A stretch of 64,000 bases of DNA from Chitinophaga sp. LS1. Lineage in GTDB: Bacteria > Bacteroidota > Bacteroidia > Chitinophagales > Chitinophagaceae. The translations under genes were made by a program, and so were the position numbers. Positions within the stretch are counted from its first letter, which is position 1. Each line of letters opens with the position of its first letter. Positions 33,213 through 42,056 of this stretch are shown piece by piece. The stretch spans positions 1,612,001 through 1,676,000 of the forward strand of contig NZ_CP128362.1 of assembly GCF_034274695.1 (NCBI RefSeq). Direction: 5' to 3'. Under the pieces are notes generated by a model. The model was not told the origin of the DNA, did no database searches, and saw only the letters and a program-made list of their open reading frames with translations.

Positions 33213-34601
33213 TTACAATGCATCCCACCATACTGCCTCGAAGATGTCATCATGGTTGACAGCGTTTGCTTTGTTGTAAAGCAGTTCGTTATTTTCAGTA
33301 GGCAGTCTTCTTGGAATTGCGTTAGTACCGGTTACGTTGTCTGCGTTTGGAGTCAGCGTTGGGTAACCAGTTCTGCGCCATTCAGCCCATGTTTCGATCT
33401 GTGTGAACAGTGCGATATATTTCTGGGTGGCAATTTGTTCTTCTGTGATGGTCGCAGCTGTAGCAGAAGCGTGAGCAGCGATGTAAGTAGCATCAGGAGC
33501 GGAACCAGTCACCTGGGTTACAGCCTTGATCACAGCCTGGTTGTAGTAGGTAGCAGCATCGCCCAGGTTACCCAGACGGAAGCTAGCATCAGCCTTGATG
33601 AACAGGGCTTCGGAGTAAGTCACCAAAGGAATTGGTGAACCAGCACCAGCGATGTAAGAACCTACGTTGGAAGCTGTGGTATTTTCGGAAGAAGGAGCAG
33701 CACCTTCATAAATACCAGCGGCTGTTGTATCTGCATAGTAAGGCAAGCGAGGATCGCTGTCAGCTTGCAACATATCAACCAGGAATTTACCCATTTTGAT
33801 ATAGTTCGCTCTATCTGTATTGAATGCATACCACTGGTTTTGTTCAGCGGTAACAGTTCCATAAACAGCCATGGCATCACCAGCATCAGTTACGCTTGAA
33901 AGGTAACCCAGTGCAGTAGTTGCAGAACCAGTAGCATCACCTTTGCTCAAACGGTTAGCGAAACGAGCCTGCAGGATGTGCGCAGTATTTACCCATTTAG
34001 TCAGATCGCCTCCGAAGATGAAGTCGTCAGAACCCATTGTGTAGTTGTTAGTACCATCGGTAGCATTCAGGGTAGTGATTGCTTCGCTCAGCAGCGTCTG
34101 AAGGTAAGCATAGACATCTTCCTGTGTATCGAATTTAGGAGTAGTGTTACCGGTAATATTACCCAAACCAGCTTCGGTAGCAGGTACATCTCCCCATATA
34201 TCAGTAGCGACACCCAGTGCCATTGCCTTCATGATTTTCATTACAGCAGCATACTGTTCGTTGGTAGCGCCGTAATTTTCGATCAGGTCATTTGCGGGCT
34301 GAACAACATTATTATATAGGTTGTTCCAGTCGTTTGTATTAGCAGTATTCAGCAGCTGGTACTCATCGATTTCCAGCATCTGGTTAGATACACCACCAGT
34401 TTGTTGAGTCAGGGTAGCAGAGATTCTTGACAGGGTACCTGTGTAGGTGCTGTAAAGGCCCAGTTCTGCTGCTGACAGGATCAGCGGCGGAGTTGCAACT
34501 GTTGGGTTATTAGGGCTTTCACCATAACCTTCTGTGAACTTTGAGCAGCTTTCCGCCATGAATAACAGCGGTAATGCTAAGAATATTAAGACTTTTTTCA
34601 T
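33213..34601 (-). CDS. SusD/RagB-family lipoprotein (SusD-like_2 type)
   Basis: A 462-residue lipoprotein (signal LIFLALPLLFMAESC; Cys near residue 19) followed by SKFTEGYGESPNNPT, the start typical of the SusD-like_2/SusD-like superfamily members. Helical repeat segments and LITYSEALFIKADASFRLG-type sequence (seen as VTYSEALFIKADASFRLGNLGDAATYYNQAV, about 325) confirm the SusD fold; the C-terminus has IATQKYIALFTQIETWAEWRRTGYP (about 395-420). It is paired with the SusC gene 47 bp upstream. Substrate unknown. Confidence 0.9.
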   Translation of the reverse strand: MKKVLIFLALPLLFMAESCSKFTEGYGESPNNPTVATPPLILSAAELGLYSTYTGTLSRISATLTQQTGGVSNQMLEIDEYQLLNTANTNDWNNLYNNVVQPANDLIENYGATNEQYAAVMKIMKAMALGVATDIWGDVPATEAGLGNITGNTTPKFDTQEDVYAYLQTLLSEAITTLNATDGTNNYTMGSDDFIFGGDLTKWVNTAHILQARFANRLSKGDATGSATTALGYLSSVTDAGDAMAVYGTVTAEQNQWYAFNTDRANYIKMGKFLVDMLQADSDPRLPYYADTTAAGIYEGAAPSSENTTASNVGSYIAGAGSPIPLVTYSEALFIKADASFRLGNLGDAATYYNQAVIKAVTQVTGSAPDATYIAAHASATAATITEEQIATQKYIALFTQIETWAEWRRTGYPTLTPNADNVTGTNAIPRRLPTENNELLYNKANAVNHDDIFEAVWWDAL

Positions 34602-34648
34602 GACTTAGTCGTTGTAATTATTTTCAATAATACCTTTTAATGCACACC

Positions 34649-37600
34649 TTAGAACCCAACTCTCAGACCAACTGCATAAGTTTTAGTACCTGGGTTGTTG
34701 AAGTAATCAAAACCAGTCAGGTTAGAGCCGGCACCAGTTAAGCTGGTTTCAGGATCTACACCTTTATATTTGGTATGTAACCACAGGTTACGACCAGTTA
34801 GTGTCAGTTCTACAGATTTAATAGGGCTAGCGTTTCCGAACTTGTATTTATAACCCAGGTTCACCTCACGCAGACGAACCCATGATCCATCTTCAACAGC
34901 GTTTTCAACGGCATAACCAGATGCGTCACCTTTATAAACACGGAAGTAGTTCTGTGCAGAAACTGCTGTTGTATTTGCAGTATATTTACCGTCAGCACCT
35001 AATACCACACCTGGAATTACATAGGTTCTTTCGCGGTCTGCAGATTCAGCTGTTCTACCCAGGTTGTTCATTCTTGCATAGGTACCATTCCAGAGCTTAC
35101 CACCATGTCTTACATCAAACAGAGCAGACAGGGTGAAGTTCTTGTAAGTGAAGGTAGTTCTTCCACCACCAGTCCAGTCTGGGAAAGGGTTACCGAGGTT
35201 ACCACTAGCGGTTGCTACCTGAGGTAAACCATTTGCTTTAATGATGATCTGACCATCTTCATTACGTGCCCATTTAGAACCGTACAGTGCGCCATAAGGC
35301 TGACCTACGATAGCATAAGAACCGATAGAAGTGAAGGCAGATTCAACACTATTTTCATCAACACCTTCAGCCAATGCCAATACAGTATTTTTGTTTCTAG
35401 CGAAGTTGATCTGCACATTCCAGGTGAAGTCTTTCAGTTTCACCACATCAGCAGATGCCATTACTTCAACTCCCTTGTTCCGCATTTTACCAGCGTTATC
35501 GAGAATGTACTGGAAACCAGAAGAACCTGCGATTGGTCTGTATACGAGGATGTCGGTGGATGTCTTATTATAATAAGTCAATTCCACATTCACACGGGAG
35601 AATAATTTGAAATCCAGACCGAATTCTTTTTCCACACTTCTTTCTGGTTTCAGACCGATGTTACCCAGTGTGCTACTCAGGCTCATACCGTTCTGACCCA
35701 TGAAAGGGAAGTAGTTACCATCAGTAAAACCATCCGCGAAGGTTGGGCTGGTATACACTGTATTTGCAGAGTAAACAGCAGGGCTCTTACCACCGGCAGC
35801 TATCGCAGCACGGATTTTACCGTATGTGATTACGTTATTAACAGGTACAATCTCAGAAAATACCCAGCTACCACTTACTGAAGGGTAGAAGAAATTGTTT
35901 TTAGATTTACCGAAAGTGGAAGACCACTCGTTACGCCCGGTAGTAGTCAGGAAGAACTGGCCTTTGTAACCAAATTCCAGATCATAATATAATGCAGATG
36001 TTCTCTTGATTGTAGTAGAGTTATCAGCATACAGCGTAGAAGCGTTATTCAGGTTATAGTAATTAGGAATAGAGAGCTGAGTACCTTTACTATAATCATT
36101 CTGCCCCTGTTGCTGTAAAACGTTACCACCTAAGTTAGCAGTTACATCCAGTTTATCAAAAGTCTTATGGCCACTCAGAATCAGATCTGAATACAGATCT
36201 CTGCTGGTGAAGGTATTTTCTTCGATCTGACCCAGGTAATCACTGATCTGAACAGATCCGATTGCAAATACCTGTTTGCTGAACTGGGTGTACATATCAA
36301 CACCAGTACGGTTGCTTATTGACAACCAATCAGTGATTTTGAAGGTTGTATTCAGGTTACCGTAGAAGCGGTCAGTTTTATCTTTGTAAGGGTTGTTATA
36401 CAGACTCCATAATGGGTTGTCGTAGTAGAGGTAGTAATTTTTGCTGGAACCATCAGAGAACTGGTAGTCCATCAAATTCCAGGATGCAGGAGCTCTCATC
36501 AAGCCCAACATTGCACCGGAAGTGTTAGAACCATTCTGTGCTTTAGTGCCTTCAGTCAGTACATAAGAAGCAGATACTGCCATTGTCAACCTGTCAGAGA
36601 TTTTAGAGTCCGCGTTTACACGTACAGTAGTTCTCTGCAGATCAGTAGTAGGGATCACACCTTGCTGGTCCACACGGTTCAGGGACAAACGGAAAGAACT
36701 ATTCTCGTTACCACCGGTTACAGATACATCGTGTGTGAAGTTCTGACCAGTCTTAAAGAAGTTTTTAGTATTGTCGTATGATTTAGCACCGCTTACAGAA
36801 CTGATTAATGGGCCCCAGCTTTGTGGAGAACTGGTAGCGAGACCTCCTGGGTCGTATACTGGAGTAGTACCAGCAGCACCCTGGCTATAAATATGTTGTT
36901 CGTCAGGAAGTTGGCTTACTTTATCAAAACCAGCATTGAAGCTGTAATTTACCCTGGTAGCGCCAGAACGACCTCTTTTAGTAGTATAGATGATCGCACC
37001 GGAAGCAGCGTTTGCACCATACAAGGCTGCCGCAGCAGGGCCTTTCAGTACGGTTACGGTCGCGATATCGTCAGGGTTGATATCCAACGCACGGTTAGAG
37101 TTGTTTACACCCTGCAGGTTAGAGTTGTAAGGGTAGTTTCTTGCAGCAGTAGAGTTTGTACTGTTATCCATAGGCACACCATCGATAACGATCAGTGGCT
37201 GGTTATCCAGGTTGAAAGTAGCGTTACCACGGATGATGATCTTGGTAGATGCACCCGGTGTACCACCGGAACCTATTACCTGTACACCGGCAGCCTTGGA
37301 AGCCAGCGCCTGGATTACGTTGTGCTCGTTAGAGTTGATCAGCTCATCAGAACCGATCTTCTGAACGCTATAACCCAGGGATTTCATTTGTTTAGAAACA
37401 CCCAGTGCGGTTACCACAACCTCATTCAGTTGTTTATTATCTGTACCGAGGGCTACAGAAATGTTTGCTGCACCGCCTACGGCTTTTTCCTGGTTAACAT
37501 ATCCTATGAAGGAGAATATCAGCGCATCGTTTGCACCTGCATCAATTTTATAACTACCATCGGCACTTGTAACTGTACCTTTGCCAGTTCCCTTCACTAT

Positions 37601-37729
37601 AACTGACACTCCAGGTAAGGGAGACCCGTCTTTGGTATCAGTTACCTTTCCCGTAATTGTTCGTGTTTGTGCGAACGTGTGCAACACGCTCATGGCCACG
37701 AACAGCCATAGGAGTAATCCTTTCTTCAT
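34649..37729 (-). CDS. SusC/RagA-family TonB-linked outer-membrane protein
   Basis: With ATG 37729 the protein is 1026 residues, and starts MKKGLLLWLFVAMSVLHTFAQ, a clean signal peptide. The alternative ATG at 37792 would put 21 polar residues before the signal and is unlikely. Next are the carboxypeptidase-like domain (GKVTDTKDGSPLPGVSVIVKG), the plug (IIIRGNATFNLDNQPLIVIDGVP and DIATVTVLKGPAAAALYGANAASGAIIYTTKRG), and the beta-barrel ending YAVGLRVGF. There is no STN domain. It imports the ligand captured by the downstream SusD partner. A long non-coding region lies upstream. Confidence 0.94.
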   Translation of the reverse strand: MKKGLLLWLFVAMSVLHTFAQTRTITGKVTDTKDGSPLPGVSVIVKGTGKGTVTSADGSYKIDAGANDALIFSFIGYVNQEKAVGGAANISVALGTDNKQLNEVVVTALGVSKQMKSLGYSVQKIGSDELINSNEHNVIQALASKAAGVQVIGSGGTPGASTKIIIRGNATFNLDNQPLIVIDGVPMDNSTNSTAARNYPYNSNLQGVNNSNRALDINPDDIATVTVLKGPAAAALYGANAASGAIIYTTKRGRSGATRVNYSFNAGFDKVSQLPDEQHIYSQGAAGTTPVYDPGGLATSSPQSWGPLISSVSGAKSYDNTKNFFKTGQNFTHDVSVTGGNENSSFRLSLNRVDQQGVIPTTDLQRTTVRVNADSKISDRLTMAVSASYVLTEGTKAQNGSNTSGAMLGLMRAPASWNLMDYQFSDGSSKNYYLYYDNPLWSLYNNPYKDKTDRFYGNLNTTFKITDWLSISNRTGVDMYTQFSKQVFAIGSVQISDYLGQIEENTFTSRDLYSDLILSGHKTFDKLDVTANLGGNVLQQQGQNDYSKGTQLSIPNYYNLNNASTLYADNSTTIKRTSALYYDLEFGYKGQFFLTTTGRNEWSSTFGKSKNNFFYPSVSGSWVFSEIVPVNNVITYGKIRAAIAAGGKSPAVYSANTVYTSPTFADGFTDGNYFPFMGQNGMSLSSTLGNIGLKPERSVEKEFGLDFKLFSRVNVELTYYNKTSTDILVYRPIAGSSGFQYILDNAGKMRNKGVEVMASADVVKLKDFTWNVQINFARNKNTVLALAEGVDENSVESAFTSIGSYAIVGQPYGALYGSKWARNEDGQIIIKANGLPQVATASGNLGNPFPDWTGGGRTTFTYKNFTLSALFDVRHGGKLWNGTYARMNNLGRTAESADRERTYVIPGVVLGADGKYTANTTAVSAQNYFRVYKGDASGYAVENAVEDGSWVRLREVNLGYKYKFGNASPIKSVELTLTGRNLWLHTKYKGVDPETSLTGAGSNLTGFDYFNNPGTKTYAVGLRVGF

Positions 37730-38643
37730 AAAAGATAATTGATTTGATAAAATGAACTTGTTAACAATTATATCAGTATTCCTCATAAGCAATAAGCAAT
37801 ATTCAATTCATAAAAATGCAAAAACCATTTCCCACGCCACTACAGCGCATAACAAAGCAGTATAGAATTCATAAGCAAACAGGTAATTCTCTTGTTCATT
37901 TTAACGTCTCCACGTTCTCCCCCGTTACTGTCAATGCTGTTTAAATAGAATACAAGCGACCCCTAATTCTGTGTAACCAAATAATAATAAGTCCTGACTT
38001 TGTTAGATCATCTTTAAGCAAAACCAATAAAATTAACAGTTTACTACACGTCTCCATGCAATATTTCCGGGCACCAAAATACAGTTCACAAGTTTTGTTC
38101 AGTAAGCACCTCACGTGATTATGTTGTCATAATATTGGGTTGTATGCACAATACATATCCGTCTCAGCAGCTTCTTACATCTACAATTGATTTTGGCTTA
38201 GATTTCTGTTGTTGTAATGTTACTTTATTATTATTTAATAGGTCGGCAAGATACTTAATAAAATGTTAAAACCCATATACAATTTTCATGTTATCCCGGG
38301 TAGTTTTTGTCATATAATTGTAATAACAGAATAATATAGAGGGTTTCAAGGGGCTACTTGTCTAAGTTAAGTTTCAACATATTGTCAAAATAATGTTATA
38401 GAAACCCTATTTTTTTATCTTGATAAAGTCATATTAAATAAAACATTAAAGGGCAAGCGGTATGATTACCGCCTGCGCGCTCATCAACCAAAATCTAAAT
38501 CCGGGTTAAACCAGATTTAAATAAAAATGTACGTCTAATAACAGTTTAAAGGGGAAATTGATCAGCATTCCACATATACATACCGCTGGCCGGCCCTCTT
38601 ATAAAGGCTGGCAGCGCTCCCTCCCCGAATTGTCCACTTTCCC
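37730..38643. other. Long AT-rich non-coding region upstream of the SusC gene
   Basis: About 914 bp without a convincing gene. It should hold the SusC promoter and the 3' end of the transposase-like gene. Visible structure: an inverted repeat AGGGTTTC...GAAACCCT (38340-38347 and 38401-38408) enclosing a smaller AACAT...ATGTT dyad, and a tandem ATTGCTT near 37790. A 41-codon frame at 38144-38269 on plus is probably chance. No IS terminal repeats were recognised. Confidence 0.5.
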
Positions 38644-39333
38644 TTACGACAGGCTAAGTGGTTGTGTCTTCAACAATTCCAACAGCGTTTCATAGATATC
38701 CTCATTCCTGTTATTGTACCGGAACTCACATTCCTTCAGGTGAAGATATACCGTGCTGCGGTTCAGACCCTTGAATTTGGCCAGACGATGCTTGGTTAGC
38801 CCCCAGAATGCATCTACATCCTCGGAGGCATTGTTGGTTCCCTCATTTTCAAGATTGTAAAGCCTGTATTGCCCCAGATCAGCGACATTGCTGAAACGCC
38901 GGATCTTGTCTGCTGCAGCCTGGGTCTCCAATATTGATCGGTTACTCCTGACTACAGAATGAATCATGGAACGGCTTACATCGGGCAAAATCTCAGTATG
39001 CAGACGGTCAGATGCGCGATAGATACCAAAGACAACTGGCTTGATATTCCGGCTGACATCTGTTTTTACGGGAACTGGGGAGTCGGAGTCTTGAGTGGCT
39101 GGGACTGCTTTCCGTTCAGTAGTAGTTGAACGTAAGGGGTCGGTTGGCAATAAAGATTCACAATGCCGGGCTATCTGTTGTCTGATTTTCTTAAGATAAC
39201 TGTTAACAGTAACCCGACTTACTCCACTTATGCTGGCAATCTGAGTGGCCGTGAGATCCTCGGCAAATAGCCGTAGTATCTCCTTAAATTTACGCTCAGA
39301 TAAATGAGCGCCCTTTAAGTATTTGTTTTTCAT
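38644..39333 (-). CDS. Transposase-derived HTH protein (IS1595/IS1016-like), probably not an active transposase
   Basis: A 229-residue intact frame. The N-terminal third carries the HTH seen in IS1016/IS1595 transposases (LSERKFKEILRLFAEDLTATQIASISGVSRVTVNSYLKKIRQQIA, about residues 11-55). The middle has KPVVFGIYRASDRLHTEILPDVS, matching the RNase H-fold strand pattern after the first Asp motif. The end has DAFWGLTKHRLAKFKGLNRSTVYLHLKECEFRYNNRNEDIYETLLELL, the diagnostic C-terminus. The first motif (normally E-x-D-E-S) is not recognisable: a Pro/Ser/Thr-rich stretch replaces it. A second Asp may survive in AADKIRRF, and the third acidic residue appears as Asp in VDAFW in place of Glu. No inverted terminal repeats are seen. 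It may be a domesticated DNA-binding protein or a decaying IS; I favour the first because the frame is uninterrupted. Confidence 0.65.
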   Translation of the reverse strand: MKNKYLKGAHLSERKFKEILRLFAEDLTATQIASISGVSRVTVNSYLKKIRQQIARHCESLLPTDPLRSTTTERKAVPATQDSDSPVPVKTDVSRNIKPVVFGIYRASDRLHTEILPDVSRSMIHSVVRSNRSILETQAAADKIRRFSNVADLGQYRLYNLENEGTNNASEDVDAFWGLTKHRLAKFKGLNRSTVYLHLKECEFRYNNRNEDIYETLLELLKTQPLSLS

Positions 39334-39454
39334 GAACTAAAAGTGGTTAGAATGGCATCATAAACCTCTTATTTTTTAATGGGTATAATACACCCTTTTA
39401 TACAAACGGCTAAAAGGGGGGGATGAGTGCCCCGCACTAGATTATTTGAAACTA

Positions 39455-39490
39455 AAAAGCTCAATGCCAGCGCGCTGGCATTGAGCTTTT
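39455..39490. terminator. 36-bp perfect palindrome after the exporter gene
   Basis: AAAAGCTCAATGCCAGCG (39455-39472) is followed directly by its exact complement (39473-39490). It lies 26 bp beyond the stop of the MMPL gene on the minus strand and ends in T's in both directions. Confidence 0.75.
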
Positions 39491-39515
39491 AGCTAATTTG
39501 GATATTTTTTAGCCG

Positions 39516-41945
39516 CTATTTTTCGCCTTGCTCGCGGTCTTTTAAACCAAGTTTAGACATATCTACATCCTCTTCATCATCCAGTGTATTCCACAACTGT
39601 TTCTTCTGCGCCTTCTTTATCAACCCTTTCTCCATCCATAACAACAAAGCAGGCAAAATTGTTAAATTCGTAATCATCGCCAGTATCAATGTCAGTGATG
39701 TCAACCAACCCAATGCCTTGGTACCTCCAAACTGAGAGAAAGCAAAGATCATGAAACCTGCAAACAGGATCAGGGAAGTGTATACTATACTCAAACCTGT
39801 TTCATGAATAGTCTGTTTTACTGTCGCAGAGATATCCAGATTATGATGGGGTAACTCCTGCTTGAAGTTCACCAGGAAACGAATCGTTACATCAATCGCT
39901 ATACCCAGCGCCACACTGAACACCAGTACCGTAGATGGCTTGAGCGGTACACCAGCCCAACCCATCACACCTGCTGTCAGTGCCAGCGGAATGATATTCG
40001 GAATCAGGGAGATGATCAGCATCTTGAATGAACGGAACAGATACAGCATACAGAAGATGATGAGTATAAAGGCCAGCAGAATACTCTCCATCAATCCATC
40101 GATGATGAAACGACTACCTTCCAGGAAAATCACCGTGCTACCTGTATATGTCACCTGGTAATGCGCTGTATCGAATATTTCATTGACTCTTGGTTTCAGT
40201 GAATCCAGGAGGATTGGTAAACGACGGGAACCTACGTCAGCCATATTTACACTCACCCTTGCTACCTGACGGCTGCTATCCATAAAGTTGGAAACCAGTT
40301 TTGTAAACATTGCTGCTTCCTTGCTAGCATTACCCGTATTCTTCATACGCAGGTAAGGCGCCAGGAAACCGATATCAAATGAGTTAGGTACTGCGTAGTT
40401 AGTACTGTCGCCATTGTAATAAGCCTGCTTTGCAAACTTAATACCCTGCACTACCGATAGTGGCTGTGCAAAGTCTGGTTGTGATGTTACCAGTTTAGAC
40501 AACTGATCCAGTTTATCCAGCGTTTGCAGGTTGATTACACCATTCTTCTTTTTGGTATCTACAGCTATTTCCAGCGGCATTATACCCTTGAAATTGTGCT
40601 CAAAGAATTTGAGATCGGTATACAACCTGTCTTCCTTCGGTACATCGTCCAGCATAAAGCCTTCTGATTTCAGACGAAGCATACCGGTAACAGCTACGAT
40701 CACCATCACTGCTGTACCAATGTATACCACAGGTCTGTATTTGAATACCAATGCATTCAGCCCATCAAGAAATGCGCGGAAGAAGCGGTTATTCATGTAA
40801 CTGGTATGCTTCACCTTAGGTGCTGGCAAATAGCTCAATACCGATGGCAGGAAGATAAATGAGATCACAAAGATCAGCATGATATTCAGACCTGCTACGA
40901 TACCAAATTCTTTCAGCAAAGAACTCTTGGTAAAGCAGAACACACCGAAACCAATGGCAGCTGTCAGGTTCGTAAACAAGGTCACGATACCCATACGCTG
41001 AATCATGTGCACCAGTGCCCTGGTTTTGTTCTGATCCTTTGCGAATTCTGTATGATATTTATTGAGGAAGTATACACAGTTCGGTATCCCTATCACCACT
41101 ATCAACGGTGGGATCAGGGCTGTAAGCAATGTGATCTTGTAGCCTAACAATACAATCGTTGCTACTGACCAAACCACCCCCATCGCTACTACGATCATTG
41201 ACATAAGCACAGACCCCAATGAACGAAAGAATACGAAGAGGATAAATGCTGTCAATACAAATGACAGGATCAGGAACATCTTCATCTCTTTTGCTACCAT
41301 CACCGCCATGATTGTGCGGATCAGTGGCAGACCACTCATACGTACCTGTGTATGATGTCTGGCGCCGAAATCATCGCCCAGCGTCATAATGTCATTTACC
41401 ACCTTAGAACGACCGGCTGTAGCCATCACCTGCTTGTTCACACTGATCATCATGAGATAAGCGTGTGTATCAGGATTGTACAACAGCCCTTTGTAAAAAG
41501 GAAGGTTATGAAATACATTACTCAGACTATCCAGCACCACCTGGTCCTGAATATTACCTTTGAATAAAGGCTGTGCGACAAGTTTGTGCGTACTGTCGTT
41601 CTTCAACAGATTGATGGCAACTGGTACACTCAGTACATTCTCTACATAAGGCACCTTCTTGAGGTCTTCATTGAGCTTTACGTAGTCTCTGAAAAATCCG
41701 GCATTAAAGAAACTGTCAGTCTGAACGCCCAATACGACCATGTTTCCATCCTGACCAAAGAGTTTTGTGAATTCCAGGTATTCCTGGTACTTCGGATTGT
41801 CAGTAGGAATGGCTTTGTTTGACTCATAAGATAACTGGACCTTGCTGGCGAAATATCCCATTACTGCGGTAGCTGCTAATAATGCTATCAGCAGTGGGAG
41901 CCTGAATTTTAGTACGAAACCCGCTAAGCGTTGCCACATAAGCAT
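39516..41945 (-). CDS. MMPL/RND-family exporter
   Basis: An 809-residue membrane protein with the RND/MMPL layout: one N-terminal membrane segment (about 12-30), a large extracytoplasmic loop, five segments at about 225-365, a segment near 400, a second large loop, and five segments near 620-790. The repeat is symmetric (FVLTAFILFVFFRSLGS and LLAFILIIFCMLYLFRSF). Family members export lipids, hopanoids or other hydrophobic compounds using the proton gradient. No membrane-fusion or outer-membrane partner gene is adjacent. The C-terminus is a charged tail (DDEEDVDMSKLGLKDREQ). Divergent from porZ. Confidence 0.9.
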   Translation of the reverse strand: MLMWQRLAGFVLKFRLPLLIALLAATAVMGYFASKVQLSYESNKAIPTDNPKYQEYLEFTKLFGQDGNMVVLGVQTDSFFNAGFFRDYVKLNEDLKKVPYVENVLSVPVAINLLKNDSTHKLVAQPLFKGNIQDQVVLDSLSNVFHNLPFYKGLLYNPDTHAYLMMISVNKQVMATAGRSKVVNDIMTLGDDFGARHHTQVRMSGLPLIRTIMAVMVAKEMKMFLILSFVLTAFILFVFFRSLGSVLMSMIVVAMGVVWSVATIVLLGYKITLLTALIPPLIVVIGIPNCVYFLNKYHTEFAKDQNKTRALVHMIQRMGIVTLFTNLTAAIGFGVFCFTKSSLLKEFGIVAGLNIMLIFVISFIFLPSVLSYLPAPKVKHTSYMNNRFFRAFLDGLNALVFKYRPVVYIGTAVMVIVAVTGMLRLKSEGFMLDDVPKEDRLYTDLKFFEHNFKGIMPLEIAVDTKKKNGVINLQTLDKLDQLSKLVTSQPDFAQPLSVVQGIKFAKQAYYNGDSTNYAVPNSFDIGFLAPYLRMKNTGNASKEAAMFTKLVSNFMDSSRQVARVSVNMADVGSRRLPILLDSLKPRVNEIFDTAHYQVTYTGSTVIFLEGSRFIIDGLMESILLAFILIIFCMLYLFRSFKMLIISLIPNIIPLALTAGVMGWAGVPLKPSTVLVFSVALGIAIDVTIRFLVNFKQELPHHNLDISATVKQTIHETGLSIVYTSLILFAGFMIFAFSQFGGTKALGWLTSLTLILAMITNLTILPALLLWMEKGLIKKAQKKQLWNTLDDEEDVDMSKLGLKDREQGEK

Positions 41946-42044
41946 CGTTGAATTTAGTAGGTCGTAAAGGTAATTAAAGTTGTCTAAAAAAATGGGGCAC
42001 TCAGCCTATATAACAGTAATTGTCATAAAGTAACAACATATAAC

Positions 42045-42052
42045 TATTTTTG
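42045..42052 (+). promoter_or_regulatory. -7 element abutting the porZ start
   Basis: TATTTTTG matches TAnnTTTG and ends 4 nt before the ATG at 42057. TTG at 42020-42022 could be the -33 box (22-bp spacing). Transcription would begin at or inside the start codon, implying a leaderless mRNA, unless another start is used. Confidence 0.45.
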
Positions 42053-42056
42053 ATGC

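Noticed and set aside
36821..37606. Plus-strand open frame of 261 codons inside the SusC gene
   Set aside because: Antisense shadow; Arg/Val/Ser/Tyr-rich with no domain.
38144..38269. 41-codon frame in the long non-coding region
   Set aside because: It has a Cys-Cys-Cys run and hydrophobic stretch but no promoter, signal or family; chance frame in AT-rich DNA is likely.
38340..38408. Inverted repeat AGGGTTTC/GAAACCCT as IS ends
   Set aside because: It does not flank the transposase-like gene; both arms lie downstream of it within 70 bp.
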